From Methanosarcinales archaeon (GTDB lineage Archaea > Halobacteriota > Syntropharchaeia > Alkanophagales > Methanospirareceae): a stretch of DNA of 5,246 nucleotides. Each line of letters begins with the position of its first letter. Position 1 is the first letter of the stretch. Made by a program: the position numbers and the translations under genes. The stretch spans positions 1-5,246 of the forward strand of contig JAODGP010000085.1 of assembly GCA_025464345.1 (NCBI GenBank), given 5' to 3'. Below the pieces are notes generated by a model. It was not told where the DNA came from and did no database searches. It was given only the letters and a program-made list of their open reading frames with translations. Shown here in pieces: positions 1 to 4,981 of this stretch.

Positions 1-87
1 CCCCCCCACCCCCCACATTGACATTACGATGCCAGGGTACGCAGCGGTAAGTACAATTCGTCCCCCCCTTCTTTCCTCCCCCTCCCA
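1..87 (-). pseudogene. Continuation of the permease frame beyond the in-frame TGA, running off the window
   Basis: Read in the same frame as the permease, the 29 codons after TGA 88-90 contain no further stop. They include the stretch TAAYPGIVMSM, which matches the position and pattern of the PGIV-containing start of the next transmembrane segment in WtpB/ModB permeases (known family form: ...ALPGIVVAM...). The distance from VAGIAL to PGIV (about 25 codons including the TGA) is close to the family's, so there is no large deletion. Between them lies a purine-only stretch (61-86) coding for a Glu/Arg/Gly-rich loop. The outermost 14 bases are almost only C on the plus strand and give WGVGG, which does not look like the expected hydrophobic helix, so the extreme end may be unreliable. 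Whether this is a true pseudogene, a substitution, compensating indels or sequencing error cannot be decided here. Confidence 0.5.
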
Positions 88-465
88 TCACCACAGCATG
101 AACACGCCATATAACGCAATCCCGGCAACGATGTGCGGAATGACCATGGGAACGTCCACAATACTTTCTATAATGCTCTTACCCGGGAAATCCTTTCTTG
201 CCAGGAAATACGCCAGGGGTACGCCGAAGAAGAATGCAATCAGTGTGGAACAGGTCGCCGCGGATATGCTTATCCATATTGCCGTCAGAACCATGGGGTC
301 AGTTGCAGCATCAATCAAGCCTGGGGGGTCTTCTGCCTGCTTATAAAACATGTTCCCGAGTGTGATACAGACGAAAACGATCAGGAATAGCCCTGAAAAT
401 AGGAAAATGATATGTATCTTCTCTCGCTTCAGCCTGTCCATTGACCAGCGCGATTCCATCACCAT
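88..465 (-). CDS. wtpB: Molybdate/tungstate-type ABC transporter permease, WtpB/ModB-like, interrupted by in-frame TGA
   Basis: Inner-membrane permease subunit of an oxyanion (probably tungstate or molybdate) ABC importer; it would pair with a binding protein (WtpA/ModA) and an ATPase (WtpC/ModC), neither of which is in the window. Visible: hydrophobic segments at about residues 18-37, 59-89 and 105-124, and the family-like stretches FPGKS (93-97), IVDVPMVIPH (102-111) and VAGIAL (113-118). Family members run to about 230-270 aa; this frame stops after 125 codons at TGA 88-90, inside the permease domain. The frame continues beyond the stop with family-like sequence (see 1-87), so this is an interrupted gene, not a natural end. 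Start: ATG at 465 has GGTGA directly against it; Met3 (ATG at 459) sits 6 nt after that GGTGA and is the better Shine-Dalgarno-supported start; Met9 (441) is also possible. Tungstate versus molybdate cannot be told from the sequence. Confidence 0.8.
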   Translation of the reverse strand: MVMESRWSMDRLKREKIHIIFLFSGLFLIVFVCITLGNMFYKQAEDPPGLIDAATDPMVLTAIWISISAATCSTLIAFFFGVPLAYFLARKDFPGKSIIESIVDVPMVIPHIVAGIALYGVFMLW

Positions 466-486
466 TCACCGCTGCTTATATTTTTA
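466..486 (-). promoter_or_regulatory. Permease ribosome-binding site and proximal TATA-like element
   Basis: Reading the minus strand, GGTGA (466-470) complements the archaeal 16S 3' end and lies 6 nt before ATG 459, favouring that start over ATG 465. AAAATATAAG (475-484) resembles an archaeal TATA box. Its centre near 480 would place transcription start near 455, inside the longest reading frame and just upstream of Met9 (441). So either the protein starts at 441 from this box, or another promoter further out (for instance in the AT-rich 520-548 stretch) makes a longer leader that uses the GGTGA. Confidence 0.4.
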
Positions 487-517
487 CAATAGTCAAGTTC
501 AACCGGTATTTTATCAC

Positions 518-541
518 CGATATGTAAATGTATATGTCTCG
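518..541. promoter_or_regulatory. ModE-box-like imperfect palindrome
   Basis: A 24-bp element with half-sites CGATATGTA (518-526) and TATGTCTCG (533-541) separated by 6 bp. The halves are imperfectly inverted (6 of 9 positions). The layout resembles the bacterial ModE operator as remembered (CGNTATATA, 6 bp, then the inverted half): the left half fits about 7 of 9 positions. Its place upstream of a molybdate/tungstate-type permease makes a molybdate- or tungstate-responsive operator reasonable, but AT-rich archaeal promoter DNA can give such a match by chance and no ModE gene is in the window. Confidence 0.25.
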
Positions 542-566
542 ATATAAGAGATTTTCCGGTTTTGCT

Positions 567-596
567 GCTGTGTTGTGCTGTGTTGCACAACTCAGC
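567..596. repeat. 30-bp near-perfect inverted repeat (hairpin or operator) between permease and fen
   Basis: Arms GCTG-T-GTTGTGC (567-578) and GCACAAC-T-CAGC (585-596) are complementary at 11 of 12 positions (one central T/T mismatch) around a 6-nt loop TGTGTT. It lies 55 bp upstream of fen and 102 bp upstream of the permease start. If fen is transcribed from the ATATAAG element at 542-548, the start would fall near 570 and this hairpin would be at the 5' end of the fen leader. There is no U-run after either arm, which argues against a simple intrinsic terminator. A dimeric-regulator operator is the other option. Confidence 0.6.
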
Positions 597-650
597 GGAA
601 CGGTGGTAATAAGCCAAAACTTTTTCTCGGTTGCGTAAGAACATTAACAT

Positions 651-1631
651 ATGGGCACGAACATAAGCGAGATATTAGAGCTGAGGGGAGCGAGTCTGGA
701 AGAACTTTCTGGAAAGATCATTGCGGTTGATGCTTACAACATGCTCTATCAGTTCCTGAGTATAATCCGACAGCCAGATGGAACGCCACTGAAGGATTCC
801 ACTGGCAGGGTCACCTCGCATCTCTCTGGCTTGATATACCGTACGACGAATTTGATGGCGATGGGTATGAAACTGGTATTCGTATTCGATGGCAAGCCCT
901 CGATATTGAAGACAGGGGTTATCAGGGCGAGAGCGGAACGGCGTGCGGAAGCGGAGAGGCGGTGGGCGGAAGCGGAAGTGCCCGAGGAAGCACTGAAATA
1001 TGCAAAGGCATCTGCGAGAATCGAGCCCGGAGTGGTAGAAGATGCGAAGGAGCTGCTCGGTTATCTCGGCATACCATGCGTGCAGGCGCCATCAGAAGGC
1101 GAGGCGCAGGCGGCATTCATGGCGCAGAGGGGCGATGTCGAGCTCGTAGCTTCTCAGGATTACGATTGCCTGCTCTTCGGCGCGCCCGTAATGGTGAGGA
1201 ATCTCAGTGCACCACGGAGGAGAGCAAAGCCTGAGATTGCTATACTTGAGGATATAACAGAAGCTCTGGGTATAACGCGTGAGGAGCTTGTGGAGATTGC
1301 AATACTTGTTGGTACCGATTTCAACCCTGGTGTAAGGGGCATAGGTGCTAAGAGAGCGTTGAAACTCATTAAAGAACATCACAGCATAGATAATCTGATA
1401 GCGGGATCTGTAATAGATATAGAGGGTATAGCGAACTATGAACTCGTTCGCGATATTTTCCTCCATCCTGAGGTTGATCCTGCATACGAACTGAAGTGGC
1501 GCGAACCGGACGAGTCAAGAATAAAGGAGTTCCTCTGTGAGCGGCATGACTTCTCAGAAGAGAGGGTGAGCAAAGCGCTCGAGCGAGTGCTGCGCAAAGG
1601 CTCACAGCAGAGTATCGAGTACTGGCTATAG
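651..1631 (+). CDS. fen: Flap endonuclease 1 (FEN1/XPG family)
   Basis: Structure-specific 5' nuclease that removes 5' flaps during Okazaki-fragment maturation and base-excision repair, acting with PCNA and DNA ligase. The 326 residues span the whole family from MGTNI to a C-terminal PCNA-interacting peptide, QQSIEYWL (319-326, Q-x-x-I-x-x-W-L). The expected metal-binding acids are present: D27 (IAVDAYN), D80 (FVFDG), E149 and E151 (APSEGEAQAA), D170 and D172 (SQDYD), D223 (VGTDFNPG). The helical arch/clamp is at about 82-130, Arg/Ala/Glu-rich; the DNA-binding helix-hairpin-helix is at about 224-241 (NPGVRGIGAKRALKLI). It is slightly shorter than typical archaeal FEN1 (about 340 aa), mainly after RNLSAPRRR (183-191). 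ATG 651 gives the canonical N-terminus; no Shine-Dalgarno is visible just upstream, so a leaderless or weakly primed start is likely. It ends one base before the convergent gene at 1633. Confidence 0.97.
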   Translation: MGTNISEILELRGASLEELSGKIIAVDAYNMLYQFLSIIRQPDGTPLKDSTGRVTSHLSGLIYRTTNLMAMGMKLVFVFDGKPSILKTGVIRARAERRAEAERRWAEAEVPEEALKYAKASARIEPGVVEDAKELLGYLGIPCVQAPSEGEAQAAFMAQRGDVELVASQDYDCLLFGAPVMVRNLSAPRRRAKPEIAILEDITEALGITREELVEIAILVGTDFNPGVRGIGAKRALKLIKEHHSIDNLIAGSVIDIEGIANYELVRDIFLHPEVDPAYELKWREPDESRIKEFLCERHDFSEERVSKALERVLRKGSQQSIEYWL

Positions 1632-1632
1632 C

Positions 1633-1980
1633 CTAAAATTCTTCCTCCAGACCAAACTCATCCTCTACCTCTTTCTCCAGATTATCACGTGCCGAACCAC
1701 CTAAAGCCTCCTCTATGAGCTCCCTTACCGCATTCCATGTGCCAAGCGCCTTTTCTCTATCAAAAGGGAAATTAAAGGACTTCCTCGCCCAGTCGCTCTC
1801 AACAATCCTGCCGCTTTCCATACGCCGTACCCAGTGTTGCTCTATTGAAATGAACTTGCCGTAATTCCCCTCCTTTATAAAACATCTCCACACTTTCCTC
1901 GGACTACCATCTTCGCTTCTCGTTATCTCCCTGTACCCGACATCCTTCAGGGTTTTTATACTCGGTCTTATCCCACTCAT
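1633..1980 (-). CDS. Unrecognised small protein with strand-rich core and acidic C-terminal tail
   Basis: I do not recognise this 115-aa family. The N-terminus (1-28) is mildly basic. The centre (about 29-70) alternates aromatic/aliphatic and charged residues as in beta strands (KVWRCFIKEGNYGKFISIEQHW, given here in two parts: KVWRCFIKEG at 29-38 and NYGKFISIEQHW at 39-50), followed by SDWARKSFNFPF (62-73) and an amphipathic helix (about 76-93, REKALGTWNAVRELIEEAL). The tail (about 100-115, ending GLEEEF) is strongly acidic. A beta-sheet plus helix with an acidic tail is a layout seen in some ssDNA-binding proteins, but that is only a hypothesis. No signal peptide, membrane segment or metal motif. 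Strong Shine-Dalgarno and its own TATA box support it as a real gene. It is tail to tail with fen. Confidence 0.8.
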   Translation of the reverse strand: MSGIRPSIKTLKDVGYREITRSEDGSPRKVWRCFIKEGNYGKFISIEQHWVRRMESGRIVESDWARKSFNFPFDREKALGTWNAVRELIEEALGGSARDNLEKEVEDEFGLEEEF

Positions 1981-1984
1981 ATTA

Positions 1985-2039
1985 TTCCACCTATACTTCT
2001 ATCGCTCAGCATTAATTAATTGTTTTGATAAATAAAAAG
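1985..2039 (-). promoter_or_regulatory. Promoter and Shine-Dalgarno of the 115-aa gene
   Basis: On the minus strand AGGTGGA (1985-1991) is a strong Shine-Dalgarno, 4 nt before ATG 1980, and fixes that start. A T-rich TATA-like element, CTTTTTATTTATC (2027-2039), lies where it would start transcription near 2008, giving a leader of about 28 nt. The same T-rich stretch follows the dacZ stop by about 34 nt and could double as a U-rich archaeal terminator for dacZ. Confidence 0.55.
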
Positions 2040-2072
2040 TTTGTTTTTTGTAACCACGATATCGGACCGATT

Positions 2073-2669
2073 TTACGGCTCTTTCTGCACATCACTCTTT
2101 ATTATCATCGTCATACCCTGCTCTTTGTTTATTATCCGCTCATATTTGCCGCTTATATGTGGCTTTATCTTATCCAGCTCCCATATACCCGGCATTAGCT
2201 CGGCTATCAGCTCACCGCCATCGAAGATACGCACGACGCCGTCGCTCTCCGAGACGACAATCGCAATAGCATTTGTCTCCCGGGATATGGATGCCGCCGC
2301 CATGTGCCTGCTACCAAAGCCCATGGGCAGGTTGATATTCCGATAACTCGCTTCTATGTACCGCGCGGCAGATAGGACATAGCCATCCGCACTGATAATG
2401 AAAGCCCCATCGAGCTTCGCAAGCTCCTTTATCGTGCCCTGGACATTCGCGTTCCTTATGTCCTTCGCCTCTCTTGGATGCCCCACTAAGGGATCGAGAA
2501 TGAGTGGTATGGATTTCTTAAGCACCCGGTCCTCATCACCGACCACAAAGAGAGCCCCCAGCCGCCTTTGATCACGGTTCTGCTTCGCTATGCTGAGTGC
2601 TATCTCAACCACCGTCTCCAGAACTTCTGGTATACAATTAGCCTTTGTTTTACAAACTCGCCCCACCAT
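2073..2669 (-). CDS. dacZ: Diadenylate cyclase, archaeal DacZ type (short form)
   Basis: Makes cyclic di-AMP from two ATP; in archaea this messenger has been tied to osmotic and ion homeostasis. The DAC (DisA_N) domain fills about residues 35-160. The catalytic DGA motif is at 87-89 (KLDGAFIISADG), and the second nucleotide-binding motif is GFGSRHMAAASISRET (117-132), the archaeal counterpart of the bacterial RHR motif, with RHM at 121-123. GALFVVGDED (38-47) begins the domain. Only about 35 residues precede it, whereas archaeal DacZ proteins generally carry a longer N-terminal domain (recalled total about 260-290 aa, against 198 here). The frame meets TAA seven codons upstream of ATG 2669, and the opposite-strand kinase begins 42 bp away, so no room exists for a longer N-terminus. 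TTTATAAA at 2693-2700 lies about 27 bp before the ATG, fitting a leaderless transcript. Confidence 0.9.
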   Translation of the reverse strand: MVGRVCKTKANCIPEVLETVVEIALSIAKQNRDQRRLGALFVVGDEDRVLKKSIPLILDPLVGHPREAKDIRNANVQGTIKELAKLDGAFIISADGYVLSAARYIEASYRNINLPMGFGSRHMAAASISRETNAIAIVVSESDGVVRIFDGGELIAELMPGIWELDKIKPHISGKYERIINKEQGMTMIIKSDVQKEP

Positions 2670-2711
2670 TATTAAAATAATACCATTTCGGCTTTATAAA
2701 TCCATGGACAA
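2670..2711. promoter_or_regulatory. Compact divergent promoter between dacZ and pantoate kinase
   Basis: Only 42 bp separate the two start codons. The self-complementary TTTATAAA (2693-2700) serves as TATA box on the minus strand, with its centre about 27 bp upstream of the dacZ ATG, so dacZ is probably leaderless. On the plus strand, the AT-rich TTAAAATAATA (2672-2682) is about the right distance to start transcription just before the kinase ATG at 2712. No Shine-Dalgarno is convincing for either gene. The two promoters overlap, so mutual interference or shared control is likely. Confidence 0.6.
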
Positions 2712-3590
2712 ATGCCAGAAGCGTATGCAAGTGCGTATTCGCCATCGCATATAACCGGTATCTTCGTCAGCTGTGACAATGAGAATCCACTGTATAAAGG
2801 CTCCATTGGCTGTGGTATCGTGCTGGAGTCTGGCTGTAAGACCGAAGTATCAGTCAATGATGTAAGACCCGGTATCGAGATAAACGGTAAAGAGGTAGGG
2901 GAGGCAAGAACAACGGAGTATGTCCTCCAGTGTATGGTGGGCAAAAATAGGAGCCACTATGCAGGCAGAATACGGGTATCAACACGGTTTGAGGTACCGA
3001 TTGGATGCGGATTCGGTGCGAGCGGCGCCGGTGCACTCAGTACAGCACTGGCGTTGAATTCACTCCTCTCGCTCAACATGACGTTGAATGAGGTGGCACA
3101 GATAGCGCATCGCGCGGAAGTGGTGAGTAATACCGGTCTGGGCGATGTGATAGCGGAGGCTTATGGCGGCGGTATCGTGATAAGGAGACGCCCGGGACCG
3201 CCTGGTATAGGCATGGTTGACTTTATTTCAGCGCCGTCTGCGGCTGAGGTGAGCTATGTAACATTCGGTGAGAAGTCAACACGGGATATACTGCGAGAGG
3301 ACTCATGCGTGAGAAGGATAAACGAAGCGGGAAGAGCCGCAATGAAAGAGCTATTGAAGAAGCCGGAACCTGATACATTCATGCGAGTGGCGCGTGATTT
3401 CTCGTTGAAAAGCGAATTAGCATGTGAACGATGCCGTGATGCAATAGAAGCGGTAGCGGCAGAAGGTAAAGTCGCCAGTGTCGCTATGCTCGGTGATACA
3501 GTATTCGTACTCGGCTATAGCAAGGCACTGGAGGAGTTCGGCGAGGTGAAGACGAGCAGGATAACACATTGCGGTGCATGTCTCATCTAA
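2712..3590 (+). CDS. pok: Pantoate kinase (GHMP superfamily), archaeal CoA biosynthesis
   Basis: Phosphorylates pantoate to 4-phosphopantoate, which phosphopantothenate synthetase then joins to beta-alanine; archaea use this pair in place of bacterial PanC/PanK. Cytosolic. Family signs in order: SPSHITGIF (10-18) at the N-terminus, the GHMP glycine-rich ATP loop P96-I-G-C-G-F-G-A-S-G-A-G (96-107), the segment TGLGDVIAEAYGGGIVIRRRPG (141-162; key residues G142, G144, D145, G152-154) typical of this kinase, and the late GHMP motif AMLGDTVF (258-265). The C-terminal HCGACLI is also family-like. At 292 aa it is full length. ATG 2712 is chosen because conserved sequence begins within a few residues; the nearby ATG 2704 is out of frame. 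It is divergent from dacZ and convergent with the radical SAM gene. The partner synthetase is not in the window. Confidence 0.92.
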   Translation: MPEAYASAYSPSHITGIFVSCDNENPLYKGSIGCGIVLESGCKTEVSVNDVRPGIEINGKEVGEARTTEYVLQCMVGKNRSHYAGRIRVSTRFEVPIGCGFGASGAGALSTALALNSLLSLNMTLNEVAQIAHRAEVVSNTGLGDVIAEAYGGGIVIRRRPGPPGIGMVDFISAPSAAEVSYVTFGEKSTRDILREDSCVRRINEAGRAAMKELLKKPEPDTFMRVARDFSLKSELACERCRDAIEAVAAEGKVASVAMLGDTVFVLGYSKALEEFGEVKTSRITHCGACLI

Positions 3591-3614
3591 GAGCCGGTAT
3601 AGAGCAGAGAGCCT

Positions 3615-4568
3615 TCATCTCCATTGCCTGTATCTGAGGGGAGGCAATCTTGTTACCTGCTCCAGCCTGAGCCGGTATTCAGAACTATCACGCTCAGTTT
3701 CAACTTCATTGACTATTTCCTCCCTCGGTTTCGATTTCAAGCGAGAAAGCCATGAGATCCTGTCTTCCTCCTGGTCTTTTATGGTTCTTCTCCTGAGAGT
3801 GAGGTCGGGATAAACGGTTATCCAGGTCTCCTGTGGTGGTGGTGTGGGATATTCACGGTAACAGCTCCTGCTTATAATAGCATTGGGCAGGTACTTAGAA
3901 GCGACTTCGTATGCATGTTCCATCTCCTCTATCGTCGGGCGTCTCGAGACCTTCTCAAATGCAAAAGCGGGTGCAAACGGATTGATCCGGTATTTTATGC
4001 CGCTATTCACTCCAGCCAGGAAAATGGCTATCTTCTCTATCTCATCGTCCTCCACAATGCCCGGCATATAAACCGTTTGAACAACCAGTTCTATATCAGT
4101 GTCGTTTAATCTCCTCACCGCTTCTAATACTGGCTTGTTAGACTTACCGGTGTACCATCTATGGATATCATCTGAGAATGCTTTTATGTCTATATGCGTC
4201 TCGGTTAATCCTGAATCTACCAGCTCGGAAGCATAATCACCATCACGTCCTATCTCATAACCATTGGTCATTAGAACAATCTCTTCAAATCCACGCTCAT
4301 TTAAGCCCCGAACGAGCTCAAGCAGGTATTCCTTATCAATAGTGGGTTCACCGCCGGTAATCATTGCCTTGCGTGGTAGCAGACCATAGTATCTGAGGCA
4401 TGCCTGTTCCGCACGTTTCAGTGTCTCTTCTGGAGTGAGTGGTGTCCCGCCACCATCCCTCGCAGGTCTGAAACATCCTTTACAGCGGAAGTTACAGCCA
4501 GTAAGCATGAACCACACCCTTGGTTCTATCTCCGAGAGCGTGAAATATTGAATGCCCCTCCTGCCCAT
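3615..4568 (-). CDS. Radical SAM enzyme, activating-enzyme-like, substrate unknown
   Basis: A 317-aa cytosolic iron-sulfur enzyme that would cleave S-adenosylmethionine to the 5'-deoxyadenosyl radical. The canonical CX3CX2C cluster motif is at C25, C29, C32 (TGCNFRCKGCF), followed by the SAM-binding GGEP (72-75), TNG (101-103) and a DIKA strand (127-130), as in pyruvate formate-lyase activating enzyme and related proteins. The segment INPFAPAFAFE (195-205) completes the barrel region. The last 70 or so residues (from YPDLTLRRR, 253 on) are charged and contain no cysteine, so an auxiliary iron-sulfur cluster domain is not evident. No glycyl-radical enzyme or peptide substrate is next to it. 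Start ATG 4568 has GGAG at 4577-4580, 8 nt upstream. The gene lies 64 bp downstream of the winged-helix gene on the same strand and converges on pantoate kinase with a 24-bp gap. Which reaction it performs cannot be said. Confidence 0.9.
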   Translation of the reverse strand: MGRRGIQYFTLSEIEPRVWFMLTGCNFRCKGCFRPARDGGGTPLTPEETLKRAEQACLRYYGLLPRKAMITGGEPTIDKEYLLELVRGLNERGFEEIVLMTNGYEIGRDGDYASELVDSGLTETHIDIKAFSDDIHRWYTGKSNKPVLEAVRRLNDTDIELVVQTVYMPGIVEDDEIEKIAIFLAGVNSGIKYRINPFAPAFAFEKVSRRPTIEEMEHAYEVASKYLPNAIISRSCYREYPTPPPQETWITVYPDLTLRRRTIKDQEEDRISWLSRLKSKPREEIVNEVETERDSSEYRLRLEQVTRLPPLRYRQWR

Positions 4569-4576
4569 CTCTAACT

Positions 4577-4590
4577 CTCCTTTATTTTTA
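4577..4590 (-). promoter_or_regulatory. Shine-Dalgarno of the radical SAM gene
   Basis: Minus-strand GGAG (4577-4580) preceded by an A-rich stretch lies 8 nt before ATG 4568 and supports that start. A leadered transcript is implied, in contrast to the probable leaderless starts of dacZ and the winged-helix gene. Confidence 0.6.
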
Positions 4591-4629
4591 TCATATATTA
4601 AAGTCGAATATAAAAGTCGAATATAAAAG
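4591..4629 (-). repeat. Three tandem 13-bp repeats carrying TATA-like elements, upstream of the radical SAM gene
   Basis: On the plus strand the units are TCATATATTAAAG (4591-4603, 10 of 13 match), TCGAATATAAAAG (4604-4616) and an exact second copy (4617-4629). On the minus strand each exact copy reads CTTTTATATTCGA, that is, a TATA-like TTTTATAT with a TCGA flank, repeated every 13 bp. They lie 23-61 bp upstream of ATG 4568 and begin 3 bp after the winged-helix stop. They could be multiple promoter elements, an array of regulator half-sites, or both. Confidence 0.75.
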
Positions 4630-4632
4630 GGA

Positions 4633-4950
4633 TCACGATCTCGCTTCTATTATCTCTCTTATGCTCTTTTTCTCTTTTATACTGTGGATAGAATGGATGA
4701 AGTCAAAAAGCGCTTCGGTATAAGGGCTGTGCTCATTTATCTTTATCACCCTTGACTTCCCTATGTTCAATTCGCTCAGTATCCCTGCGTCTAAGAGGTC
4801 AGAAACGACTTTCCTGACGGTCACGTGGCTCTTACCCAGCATCTTCGCAAGCCCGGTGATATTATCGAAGTAGTCACCGTTATTGTAGAACAGGAGTATA
4901 AGCTGAATGTGCGTATTATTCCCGAATATCTTCTCTAAGATTTCCATCAC
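4633..4950 (-). CDS. Small winged helix-turn-helix DNA-binding protein
   Basis: A 105-residue single-domain protein. Residues 3-24 form an N-terminal helix and packing helix (MEILEKIFG...IQLILLFY); 31-39 (ITGLAKMLG region) and 41-54 (SHVTVRKVVSDLLDAG region) form the helix-turn-helix with the second as recognition helix; 57-71 (ILSELNIGKSRVIKIN region) forms the wing. The C-terminal helix (76-103) is a likely dimerisation element. This is the layout of MarR/ArsR-like archaeal regulators; no sensing cysteine or metal site is visible (the protein has no cysteine). The reading frame opens with GTG 4950 followed directly by ATG 4947; either may be used. A TATA box about 27 bp upstream suggests a leaderless mRNA. 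A perfect palindrome abuts that box, pointing to self-regulation, and the same-strand radical SAM gene downstream is a candidate target. Confidence 0.85.
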   Translation of the reverse strand: MMEILEKIFGNNTHIQLILLFYNNGDYFDNITGLAKMLGKSHVTVRKVVSDLLDAGILSELNIGKSRVIKINEHSPYTEALFDFIHSIHSIKEKKSIREIIEARS

Positions 4951-4971
4951 TGCTCATATTAGCATCATTAT

Positions 4972-4981
4972 CTTTTTATAA
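4972..4981 (-). promoter_or_regulatory. TATA box of the winged-helix gene
   Basis: Minus-strand TTATAAAAAG centred near 4977 lies about 27 bp upstream of GTG 4950, the spacing expected when transcription starts at or next to the start codon. No Shine-Dalgarno is seen before GTG/ATG, consistent with a leaderless mRNA. Confidence 0.6.

Noticed and set aside
88..90. TGA as selenocysteine or other recoding
   Set aside because: Family permeases have no conserved Cys/Sec in this loop and no SECIS-like structure can be assessed; mutation or sequence error is simpler.
29..547. Plus-strand frames opposite the permease
   Set aside because: They are antisense to a recognisable membrane protein and show no domain of their own.
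459..650. 63-codon minus-strand frame filling the permease-fen spacer, its TGA overlapping the permease ATG
   Set aside because: The TGATG overlap is attractive, but the frame runs through the 30-bp palindrome, its composition is not protein-like, and no Shine-Dalgarno or family resemblance was seen.
922..1605. Minus-strand and second plus-strand frames inside fen
   Set aside because: Shadows of a clearly identified nuclease; Arg/Pro/Ser-rich composition typical of off-frame reading.
2057..2071. CGATATCG and ATCGG-A-CCGAT small palindromes next to the dacZ stop
   Set aside because: Stems of 4-5 bp are too short for a terminator or operator call, and no U-run follows on the minus strand.
2041..2346. 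Plus-strand 101-codon frame antisense to dacZ
   Set aside because: Overlaps the conserved DAC domain on the other strand and has no start signal or motif.
2672..3036. Minus-strand frames opposite the pantoate kinase 5' half
   Set aside because: They would collide with the kinase and the dacZ promoter; no independent evidence.
3574..4109. Plus-strand frames opposite the radical SAM gene
   Set aside because: Antisense shadows of a gene with intact catalytic motifs.
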